A stretch of DNA of 64,000 nucleotides, from assembly GCA_032768795.1 (NCBI GenBank), contig CP136495.1:994501-1058500 (forward strand). Reading direction: 5' to 3'. Positions 45,236 to 54,768 of the stretch are shown here, one piece after another; the stretch's first letter is position 1, and every line of letters starts with the position of its first letter. The position numbers were made by a program, and so were the translations under genes. The stretch comes from Tremella fuciformis (lineage: Eukaryota; Basidiomycota; Tremellomycetes; Tremellales; Tremellaceae). The notes below the pieces were generated by a model. It saw only the letters and a list, made by a program, of their open reading frames with translations, searched no databases and was not told the DNA's origin.

Positions 45236-46633
45236 ATCGCTTGGTAATGATGGAAGTCGGCCGGTTTTGCCTAAAATGCAGCTCTGGCACTGGAATGACT
45301 TTGCATCTGAAGCTGAAATTTTGATATTGCCCATTCTTCCACTCCTGATGACTCTCATGACTGCAGATATGTTCAGATGGCCAAGTCGCTCATGGATGTC
45401 TTGGATATCAGCTGTAGAAGCGATATTGGCTGATGCGCTTGCCTCCTGATATACATACAACCCGGATCGCTTTGGGGCTGTGAGGAGATGATTTCCGGTG
45501 TCCATTCTGCAGAGTTGGGCATTTCCGGCCGCAAATTTCCATCCCAGGCCTTGTGGAGTTGCAGAGACCGAAATGAGGTTCCGATCAAGCCCAGGAATAT
45601 ATAGACAGCCTGGAAAAGCGATTCCGGCAATGTAGAGGGTACCGGTCATGTTGCAAGGCAAATGGGCTGAATTGCCAAACCGGACTTGCATTTTCTGAGC
45701 CGGTTTCAGATCCGATAGCATTTGAGCATCATTACACATGTGATGCGTTGCTCCAGAATCGATAATAAGTTCATAGCGGTCGCATTTTGCATGATAGGCG
45801 GATGCGGTCGCTACTGCATTGAAAGCAGATGCTGGTCCAATGTCGGTATCGGTCTCAGGGCTGACAGAGGCAATTTCGGCCTTGGGCGGAATTCTTTGTG
45901 TCTGCTGGATCCGATTTTGTTGATTATGACATTCTGCATTGCTGTGGCCATGAATCCGGTGATGATCGCAGTATTTTGACATATCTCTGGGGCGATTTGG
46001 CTTGAATGGAACCGGTCTCCTTGCTGCAGCAAGAGCTGATGCTGAATCGGAATTTTTCCGCCTCTCATATTCAGCCTGGACTGCCGATTTGACCTCTGAA
46101 GAGCTGAGAGGCTGTCGCATCCAGAGATTCTGCTTTGTAGTCGCATATGACTCAGGGAGAGCAAGAGTCATGCAGAATGCAAGGATTTTATCGGATATAA
46201 TTTCGCCTGAGCTGTTCAGCTGGGTGTGGGCGCTCTGTTGGGCTGCTAGGACCGGCATTGGATCTTCTCCATCGATAATTGAAGCTCTGGCAAGCGATTG
46301 GAATAAAGCGGCCTGCCTGGCACCGGTTGAGGCTGAATGCTGCCGCTTAATTTCGTCCCAAAGAGCCTTGGGTGAGGGCGATGTCCAGTCTTTGACTGAG
46401 GCTGGCAGGGCGGCTTGGACGGTCTCAGAGAGCGACTGAAAGATGATGGAAAAGGCCTTATCGAATTTGAGCTGTTCTGCAGCTGAAATTGGCGAAATCG
46501 GTTCGGTTCTGATGCAGGCAAGCAGTCCCTTCCCCATGAGGGTGGTGGCGATATGCGATTCCCATTGAGGATAATTATCGCTGCCTTTCAAAGTAACAAC
46601 TTTGATTTTGACTTCGCTCTCCTCCATTTCCAA
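45236..46633 (-). pseudogene. gag to pre-integrase part of II-a
   Basis: Starts MEMEESEVKIK at 46633 (family start MEESE at 46627) and stays open to LPSDV, where II-e is inserted. Nearly the same as the II-e gag; one protease-region change is YELIIDSGA in place of YEFIIDSGA. Confidence 0.92.
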
Positions 46634-47678
46634 AAATTATTTCTCAAGAACGGCTCGATCAAATTCGGTTTTGTTGATAGGGATGATAGAGGCCGTTGCG
46701 AAGTATATTGTGTGCAAAGGAGAAATTTTAAATATGCGGGTGTCAGCTGCAATCGCAAAAGTTTGAATGAGACTCTCAGAGAGACTCAGCTGAAAGCGAG
46801 AGCAGCTTGAATTGCCAGAAGGCTCAGAGGCTGCCCACCAGGTTTCACTGGATTCTGCGGCCACCGGAACGGTGTACGACCTCCTGGGTGCTCCACCAAG
46901 CCTGGGAATCGGCCCAAGGTTTGATTTCTGCAGAGCCAGGTCCGGATTTGCTTGAACTCCCTCGGTGTAACCTAGACCAGCCAGGACGTTTGCCTTCACC
47001 TGCCAAGCCCAGCAGGCCGCGATTTCGCCCAGCGATAGGGCAGAAGCAATGATGTTGAGAAATCGGAAATCCGATTTCAGGAATGATGGAATTACTCGAG
47101 AACGAGTCGGCCGATTGTGCTCTGCCGGTGCTGAAATATAGCCTGTAGTGGCCCCTATGTTGTGTGGGAACGGCAGGCGGATCGGTGGAGTAATGGGCGA
47201 GAAATCGATTTCCTGGTGTTGGAAGACTCAACTCCAAATTTGCAGTTTGCCGAAAATGATAAATCGATATCTCGGGAACGGTACTAGCTGCCGGGCTGTG
47301 CTTTACCGTGACGATGGATCCAACAACAGACGGTGCTGTGTAAAACGGAGAGATTGATCGGGTGGCTAGATCGCGAGAAATTGTTGAAGTTGTGAACGTC
47401 CGTTATCCCGGCCTTCTGTGAGTGCTGGACTCTTCAGGGGCCGTAAGACGTGTGTTCGCACTGTAGAGAGAGTGCTGTGTTCTTCTGGCGCTTGTAGGTG
47501 AAGCGACAGAGATGGTAGGTAGGGAGGAGGGTAGCCGGAAACCGAGTATTTGGCAAAGGCGATTGCGGGTGAACCGCTGAAGCTACCGAAAATCCGAGGG
47601 TACCTCGTGAAAGAGCGCGTCGAGCTCTATTGGGTCACTTGTCGGCAGGCGAATCGGATGCGATTCAGGCTCATAACC
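46634..47678 (-). other. leader and primer-binding site of II-a
   Basis: About 1.03 kb of leader with the reversed primer site TCAGGCTCATAACC at 47665-47678. Closely matches the II-e leader. Confidence 0.7.
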
Positions 47679-47830
47679 TGTCGGATGATATGAAGTGCAT
47701 AAGACATGTTCCCTGCTCAGAGAGCAGGAAAAGCGACGCTATAGAGTTTCCTTATGTAATAGGAAAGGGCTAGAAGCGATGTTGCAGTGTGGCAGTGTGG
47801 CACAGATCAGGATTGCTCACAATTCCGACA
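47679..47830 (-). repeat. 5' LTR of II-a
   Basis: 152 bp, by eye identical to both II-e LTRs. It sits inside a plus-strand family II leader (next bases CCAGCACCGGCAGAG). Confidence 0.94.
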
Positions 47831-48859
47831 CCAGCACCGGCAGAGCACAGTCGGCTCACTCGTTCTTGAATTCTACCATTATTCCTGAAATCGGGTTTCC
47901 AATTTTAAATTAATCACTCTATTGCTTTGGCCCTATCGCTGGATGAAGTCAAGGCTTGCTGGGCTTGGCAAGTGAAGGCAAATCCTGGCCCGTCTAGGTT
48001 ACATCAAGGTAGTTCAAGCAAATCCGGACTTGGCTTTGCAGAAATCAACTTTGGGCTGATCCCCAAGTTTGGTGGAGCACCCAGGAGGTCGTACACCATT
48101 CCGGTGGCCGCAGAATCCAGTGAAACCTGGTGGACAGCCTCTGAGCCGTTTCTGGCAATTCAAGCTGCTCTCGCTTTCAGCTGAGTCTCTCTGAGAGTCT
48201 CATTCAAAGCTTTTGCTATTGCAGCTGACACTCGCATATTTAAAATTTCTCCTTTGCACACGATATACCTCATGTTGGTCTTTATTATCCCTATCAATAA
48301 TACCGGATTTGATTGAGCCGTTCTTGAGATATAGTTATCGGCAGAATGGAGGAGAGCGAAATCAAAATCAAAGATGTTACTCTGAAAGGCAGCGATAATT
48401 ATCCTCAATGGGAATCACATGTCGCCACCACTCTCATGGGCAAGGGCTTGCTTGCCTGTATCAGAACCGAGCCAATTTCGCCTATCACAGCTGCAGACCA
48501 GCTCAAATTCGATAAATTGTTTGCGATAATTTTCCAGAGCCTCTCTGAGACAGTTCAAGCCGCGCTGCCAGCCTCTGTCAAAGACTGGACATCGCCCTCA
48601 CCCAAGGCTCTTTGGGACGAAATCAAGCGGCAGCATTCTGCTTCTACAGGTGCCAGGCAAGCCGCTTTACTCCAATCGCTTGCTAGGGCCTCAATTATCG
48701 ATGGGGAGGATCCAATGCCAACTTTGGCTGCACAGCAGAGCGCCCACACCCAGCTGAACAGCTCAGGCAAAATCATTTCCGATAAAATCCTTGCTTTCTG
48801 CATGACACTGGCGCTTCCTGAGTCTTATGCAACCACAAAGCGAAATCTGTGGATGCGAC
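47831..48859 (+). pseudogene. decayed family II copy II-f: end of leader and start of gag
   Basis: The leader part (47831-48345) begins in the middle of the normal leader because II-a was inserted there and the left part was lost. Gag starts MEESEIKIKDVT at 48346 and is open for about 170 residues to ESYATTKRNLWMR, then is cut by the LTR of II-g. It carries more substitutions than the intact copies, so it is older. Confidence 0.88.
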
Positions 48860-49012
48860 TGTCAGAATTGTGGGCAATACTGATCTGTGCCACACTGCCA
48901 CACTGCCACATCGCTTTCAGCTCTTGGTTATTACATAAGGAAACTCTATAGCGTCGCTTTTCCTGCTCTCTGAGCAGGGATCTTGTCATATGCACTTCTT
49001 ATCCATTTGACA
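48860..49012 (+). repeat. 5' LTR of II-g
   Basis: 153 bp, most diverged LTR of the family here. The following primer site is mutated to TGATATGAGCCTGA. Confidence 0.88.
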
Positions 49013-49110
49013 TGATATGAGCCTGAATCGCACCCGATTCGCCTGCGGACAAGTGACCCGATAGAGCTCGACGTGCTCTTTCACGAGGTATCCCCGGATT
49101 TGCGGTAGCT

Positions 49111-51644
49111 TGAAATCGCATTTGTATTTTCTCAAGCAGAAATCCGAAGCATTTGAAGCAATTCAACAATATATTACCTTGGTTGAGCGCCAATTGTCTA
49201 CAAAGGTCAAAACAATCAGATCCGACAATGGTGGTGATTTTCCTCAAATGAGAGGAAACAATTCATGAGGAATCACGGAATTCAGCACATCCAAGTCCCA
49301 CCAGATGCGCACACTCAAAATGGGCGAGTTGAGCGTTTGCACCTTTCAATCCTCAAATGGTGTCAGAACTGTGCTAGTTTATTCCGGATTACCTCAGAAT
49401 CTTTGGGTTGAAGCGGCAAATTATATAGCCTACACTCGAAATCGCACACCCTGTGTCCCAAAGCAGGAAATACCAGAAGACAAATGGCAAAATCGAAATT
49501 GCCAGCTTGGACATCTTCAACCATTTGGGTGCAAAGCATTTTTCCGAAATCATACAGAGAAAAACAAGCTTGCACCAAGGTATCAAGAGGGGATCCTTGT
49601 GGGGTATCAAGAGGCAACAAACAATTACCGGATCTATTCAAAAGAGACCGGCAGCATCACCATCAGCAGGGATGTGGTGTTTGCAAACACTGAATTCAAT
49701 TCAGAGCAAATTGAAATTCCGGAATTGGAACTTAAAATTTCACAGCCTCAGATCAAGTCCGATGAACCTGTCCTTTCGCAGGATAATGGTCCATATGTGC
49801 CTCCATCACCTGTGAAAACGGGTATGCCACAAGTTGAACGGTTCTTCCGGAATTTGGCAAATGAGCAGCAAAACAACAAACAAGCTCCCACACTCATTCA
49901 AAGAGATCATCATCGCCAAATTGCTGCAGAACGGCGTACTTCCGCTCCAGCTATACCGCAGCAAGGGGGGCATAATGGCGATGATTATACCGACTCAAAA
50001 TCAAGCTCAGGAAGCTCAGATGAGCTGAATTTGCCAGATGATGAGGAATTTGAGGGAGCCAACATTGCCTATGCTTTACTTGCAACCAACATACCACAAA
50101 CATACTTGCAAGCGCGAAATTCTGGCGAGTGGGAGTACTGGAAATCCAGCATGGACTCAGAGCTTGCAAAAATGGACAAATATCGAGTCTGGGAAGTTGT
50201 AAATCGCTCAAATCAAAGAGTCCTCAAAGGGAAATGGGTCTACACCAGGAAAATCGATGGTGAAACCGGCCAACCTTCAACCTACAAAGCCAGATTTGTT
50301 GCCAAGGGCTATTCTCAGATTGAAGGACTCGATTTCAACGAGTTGTTTGCTTCTGTTGCGCACAAAGACACCATCAGAGTCTTTCTGGCATTGGTCAACC
50401 ACTTCAACATGGAGTGTGACCAAGTAGACATCATTGCTGCTTTCCTCAATGGCGATTTGGGGGAGGAAATATATATGGAACCACCAGAAGGCTCCAATAT
50501 TCCGGCAGGCAAGATTTTGCGACTTAGAAAATCGCTTTATGGTCTCAAGCAGTCTCCTAGATGCTTCAACAAAGCTCTAGACAATTGGCTTCGGTCTCAA
50601 GGCCTCAATCCAACCTCTGCAGACCCCTGCCTTTACTACAAATTCAAAAATGGCAATTTCCTAATGCTCTCTGTTCATGTGGATGACCAGTTGATTACTT
50701 GCAACAACAGAAAGTATTTGGACGCTTTCAAAATTGCTCTCAACTCGGAATTTGAGTGCAAGGACTCAGGACCAGTCTCCTACTTCTTGGGATTCAATAT
50801 CCATCGAGATCGGACTCACAACAAGCTGTTCATGAGTCAAGAACATTACCTGGAGTCAATCTTGGATTGGTTTGGCATGAGTGACTGCAACCCAGCCAGA
50901 ACTCCTCTGCCTACCAATTTTCGCCCTATTTCAGCCACAGACACCGAGTTTGAAGAGGCAAAGCATTACCCATTTGCCCAAGCAGTGAGAGCCATTCTTT
51001 ATGACTCAACAATCACAAGACCGGATCTCGCTTTCCCAGCTTCTCTGCTCTCAAGATATATACCCAAATACAACACAGAGCACTGTAAAGCGGCCAAACA
51101 TCTACTTCGGTACATCAGAGGCACCACAGACCTTTGTTTGATCTTCAACAAAGAGAATTCAACCAGAATTGCCCTGGGCTATGCAGATGCAGACTGGGGA
51201 GGCGATCTAGACACAAGGAGATCAACCACAGGCTACATCTTCAAGGTCTATGGTGGAGTTGTGGCCTGGAAAAGTCGACGTCAAAATATAGTGGCGCTTT
51301 CTACCACAGAAGCAGAGCTTATGGCATCTTCTGAAGCGACCAGGCAAGCCATTTGGCTCAGGCAACTTCTCAGTGATCTCCAGCTTGAATCGGACCAGCC
51401 ATTGCCAATTCTAAACGACAACAATGGAGCAATTGCCTTGTCAAAGAACCCAGTCAACCATGACAAGTCAAAACATATTGACATGAGACACAAGTTTGTC
51501 AGGGAGAAGGTAGAGGACAGCACAGTGACTCTATCACATGTCCCATCAGCTGAGAACATGGCGGATCTCCTCACCAAATCGCTTCCAGCAGAGGTATTCA
51601 ACAGGCTGAGGGAGTTACTTGGAGTTCAGCAAAGATCAGATTGA
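49111..51644 (+). pseudogene. pol of II-g with frameshifts
   Basis: Begins inside integrase (KSHLYFLKQKSEAFEA). A one-base deletion in the GGEF region near 49236 and a one-base insertion near 49355 break the frame. From about 49360 the frame is open through the linker, RT and RNase H to GVQQRSD, with unusual changes such as GDLGEEIYM and ISRYIPKYNTEHCK-like replacements. Not functional. Confidence 0.9.
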
Positions 51645-51670
51645 GTGGGAGTATCGGAATTGTAAGCAAT

Positions 51671-52270
51671 TGTTATGACCCTACAACTCGGCTCATAACA
51701 CAAACGACACATCAGCCACAGTCAACACTTATACCGGCAATCACCAACAAAACACTATACTATTTCCACCAACCAAGCCACAGTCACTACTTTTATCGGT
51801 GATCTCAGCACTATTATCGGTGACCTTCCCTTAAGTCAATACTTTTATCGGTGACCTTCCCTGGAGTCAGTACTTTTCCCGGTGACCTGGCTCACCGACC
51901 TCAAGCCCCCTTACCATTCCGAGTGATTCAGTACAAGCCACTGCAGCGAGGAGAATCGCTTGCAGTCGAGGAATATCAAGTGCTAGGAAAACTTTCATGC
52001 GGAATGGGTGGCAAATGGCCTTCGGCGTAGAGGGGTCTGAGGTCTATATAAGGAGGCCCGTTTCCGGCCTAGAGATCTCCTCTTCAGAGATCGATTCTTG
52101 TCTTCCTTGCGCACCCAGCCTCGAGCGCCCATCGACTTCGACATTCAACTTCGAACTTCAACCTTCTACCTTCAATCGTCCGGTACGTCCCAGACTGTAT
52201 TTCCTCTTACCTCCGTGTGCGTATCACCCGTCCGCCTACCTTGGCTAGCTACCAAGGCCAGGTCGTAACA
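51671..52270 (+). mobile_element. solo LTR, 600 bp, Ty3-type, TSD GCAAT
   Basis: TGTTATGACC...GTCGTAACA, flanked by GCAAT (51666-51670, 52271-52275). Removing it restores the 3' LTR of II-g. TATATAAGG promoter-like site near 52045. Contains degenerate repeats of ACTTTTATCGGTGACC at 51788-51886. Confidence 0.92.
51782..51889. repeat. degenerate 28-bp repeats inside the 600-bp LTR
   Basis: Four imperfect units built on TACTTTTATCGGTGACCT, spaced about 25-30 bp. Possible LTR enhancer elements. Confidence 0.7.
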
Positions 52271-52407
52271 GCAATACTGATCTGTACCACACTGCCACAC
52301 TGTCACATCGCTTCCAGCTCTTTCCTATTACATGAGAACTCTGTAGCGTTGCTTTTCCTGCTCTCTGAGCAATACAGAGGTCTCTATGCACTTCATATCA
52401 TCCGACA

Positions 52408-53386
52408 GTCACCCCAGCTACTAGGCCCAACACCGCTTTTACACCACGTGCCACCACAGTCTCAACATTCACTCCAACACCCATGGAAATCGATGCAATT
52501 CAAGCCCGACCACCCTTTGGACCACTCACCCTGTCATGACTCGTGATAAGGAAAAGGAGAAAACATGACTCATGGAATGATGTGTTATTTGGAGAATGTT
52601 TATCAGTTGATTAGTCAGCCTCCATCTTGCTTAGTAAGCCTCCACCTGTGAGGCATTTTTCCTATTGGCTAGCTTGCAGTTTCCCACGGTGGTTTAAGTG
52701 AGGCATTTATCTGATTGGTCAGTAAATCCCTCACGACTCCTCTTTAATTAGTCCTACCTTTTAGATGTGAAGGGTATAAAAGGAGGCCTCATCTGGCCCT
52801 TCCCCCCTTCTTCTTCAGCAATGGATCTTGTGTCTTCTCTTCACACTAAGTCACTCAGTTGGTCTTAACCCAACACTTCAGTCACCTCAGTACCTAAGGC
52901 AGTCATCAAGCTCTACAAGCCAGAGACTAAACCCCTTCAGTACCCAAGGCAGACCTCTCGCTACCGCAGACTACCCGCAGGCGTGACACACCCAAGCCAA
53001 ACGCAATCGACGCATCAAGGAGAATCTTTTGCATGTACTGTGGCAAACCTGGTCACAAAGCCTTTGAATGCGCTTGTCTCAGCGCAAGCGCCAGCAGTCT
53101 GCCCAGGTCAATGCTACTACAGCAGACAACAAGTCAAAAAGCCCCAAGCCCCAGGCCTAGGCATGCCCCCGTCTCTGGGGCTCTCTTCAGGGCAAACCCA
53201 CTTGGTACATCCTCTACAACCTTTGGTCATCGCTTCAACGCTACCGTCAACACTCCCAGCAACTCCAGAACATCATCTCTGCCTGCCACTCACAGTGGCA
53301 TACAACAACACGGAATACAAGACATACGCCCTTATTGATTCTGGAGCAACAACCAGCTTCATCAACCGACGCTTTCTCAACCGCAC
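52408..53386 (+). pseudogene. Ty3/gypsy gag-protease remnant, interrupted by a solo LTR
   Basis: Gag end reads TPTPMEIDAIQARPPFGPLT (to 52531), a typical gypsy gag motif, then resumes at 52994 with QAKRNRRIKENL, the zinc knuckle CMYCGKPGHKAFEC and the protease segment YALIDSGATTSFI. An extra T in CTTTTGCATG shifts the frame just before the knuckle, and further shifts follow. Stops abruptly at 53386 against another LTR-like sequence. RT and integrase are absent. Confidence 0.85.
52532..52988 (+). mobile_element. solo LTR, 457 bp, TSD CACCC
   Basis: TGTCATGACTCG...GGCGTGACA, flanked by CACCC (52527-52531, 52989-52993). Removing it rejoins gypsy gag as GPLTQAKRNRR. TATAAA at 52775-52780 lies in GGGTATAAAAGGAGG. 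Confidence 0.92.
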
Positions 53387-53821
53387 TGTCACAACGGCCA
53401 CGCCCTCGACGACCTACGCACGTGACTGACACCTCTCACGAGGCCAACACGTGACCTACCTCGGGCTGGAGAACCTCGACAAGGGAGTAGACGTTGAATG
53501 AACGCGCAACAACGGGAAGCAGGCGCAGAGTCATATAGGATGCCCCGGGCGCCCGTCGTAGTTCTTCAGCGCTTTCTGATTGAGTCTCATGGATCACCAT
53601 TGATGATCTCACTCTCTCCGTGGCACGCAGCGTGGCTGAGTCGTACTCACGCTGTATCCTCGACGACCTTGTTACCTCGAAGACCTTGTAACCTTGACGA
53701 GGATCCAACCTCGACGAGGATCCTACCTTGACATCCTCGTTTCTACCCCTTTACCCTCTATTCTTGACTCTGATATTGTGCGAGAGGGCCTCTGCCAACG
53801 GGAGAGCGCAGCATCGTGACA
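53387..53821 (+). mobile_element. LTR-like sequence (435 bp), boundaries tentative
   Basis: Starts TGTCACAACGGCCACGCC, close to the 404-bp LTR start, and ends ATCGTGACA. Contains one CCTCGACGAGG (53709-53719) and similar near-palindromes. No TSD, so it may be a recombinant or truncated LTR. Confidence 0.45.
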
Positions 53822-54122
53822 TCAGAATAGATAGGATATACATGTCATAGGCTATCTTGCTTAATTGTCACGCCTGGGCTCCCTTGGGTAGTGACGGAGG
53901 AGGAACGGAGCAAGAATGTTGGGGCTGTAACCCAACGAGGTCGTCACTGGCTCGTCGAGCAAGGACACGGACTAGGAGGTTCGACTCCGGCAAGGTCGAA
54001 CTTGACCAAATGGGATCGGACTGGGATGGGGGACTGGGACTGGAGGGGAAGTCACTGGGAGATGTGAAACTGATCCATCGCTGGGGCATCTACGAGAAAG
54101 TCGCGGGTTTATATATACACTA

Positions 54123-54314
54123 GGCGTTCAGGTGAACGCCACAAGTGTTCGGGTGATCGTTCGGATGAACAGTCAAATACTACTTCTTCTGGAAGGCGTT
54201 CATGTGACCAAGGGGGGTCGGGTGAACGCTGCTTGCGTTCAGGTGAACGTGGCAGGCATGTCGTCCAAGGCTAGTGTTTGTTCGGGTGAAAGGGACCTGT
54301 GTTCAAGTGAACAC
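54123..54314. repeat. cluster of GTTCA-NN-TGAAC inverted repeats
   Basis: Perfect dyads at 54126-54137 (within GGCGTTCAGGTGAACGCC), 54237-54248 and 54301-54312, with degenerate copies such as GTTCGGGTGA between them. Confidence 0.75.
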
Positions 54315-54474
54315 TTGGGTGAACGGTGATGTCATGGGTAGATGTCCCAGTGATGCGGAGTTGGAGCAAGGCAAAGATTACTTGAAGTTGAGTTGAAGGT
54401 CGGAGCAGAGTCGGAGTTGGGTCGTTCATGACACTCCTAGCCAAGCGTTTTGCTTGGTGTATGTGCCTTTCGGG

Positions 54475-54534
54475 CCCAGGACAGAGAAGGCGGATGTCGT
54501 GACACCCAGGACAGAAAAGGCGGCCGTTGTGACA
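54475..54534. repeat. 30-bp tandem repeat, two copies
   Basis: 54475-54504 and 54505-54534, each starting CCCAGGACAGA and ending GTGACA, with four mismatches. Confidence 0.85.
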
Positions 54535-54768
54535 CCCAAGCAATGCATTGGCCATGTGCCATGACGGACATGACAAATCAGCCCGGTTGCCCTGTTATAT
54601 ATCAATGGGCCCTGGTTTGGGATCAACCAGAGCGTTGGCGGCAGAATTCCTTTCATGGTTAGACCTTCAGGTTTGACGTAATTGTGTGCCAAGTGGGGCA
54701 AAGTGGGGGAGTGGAAGAGGTCTCGAACACTTCATGCCGTCTGAACAACACAATCATCGACCCGCGAT

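Larger units (their letters stand above)
16198..47830 (-). mobile_element. copia family II copy II-a, outer element of the nest
   Basis: One minus-strand element broken into three pieces: 45236-47830 (5' LTR, leader, gag to early integrase), 38847-39817 (integrase and linker) and 16198-17921 (RT, RNase H, remnant 3' LTR). Copy II-e sits in the first gap (TSD CTGAC) and copy II-b in the second (TSD GCTGC). Removing both rejoins one continuous polyprotein frame. The 5' LTR (47679-47830) is complete; only the first 24 bp of the 3' LTR (16198-16221) survive, cut by the 657-bp LTR. The right flank is an older family II leader, so II-a itself landed in copy II-f. Confidence 0.9.
48860..52407 (+). 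mobile_element. decayed family II copy II-g, internally deleted
   Basis: Diverged 5' LTR 48860-49012 (TGTCAGAA...TTTGACA), about 100 bp of leader, then a direct join near 49111 to the middle of integrase (a deletion of about 2.4 kb compared with II-c). Pol follows to 51644 and then the 3' LTR, 51652-51670 plus 52276-52407, itself split by the 600-bp LTR. No matching TSD (GCGAC, GTCAC). Confidence 0.87.
53866..54534. mobile_element. further LTR-like sequence up to the Tsc1 promoter, boundaries tentative
   Basis: Starts TGTCACGCC, has a TTTATATATAC promoter-like site near 54107, three GTTCANNTGAAC inverted repeats and a 30-bp tandem repeat ending GTTGTGACA. The TGTCAC...GTGACA ends and TATA resemble the other LTRs, but no second copy or TSD proves it. 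Confidence 0.4.
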
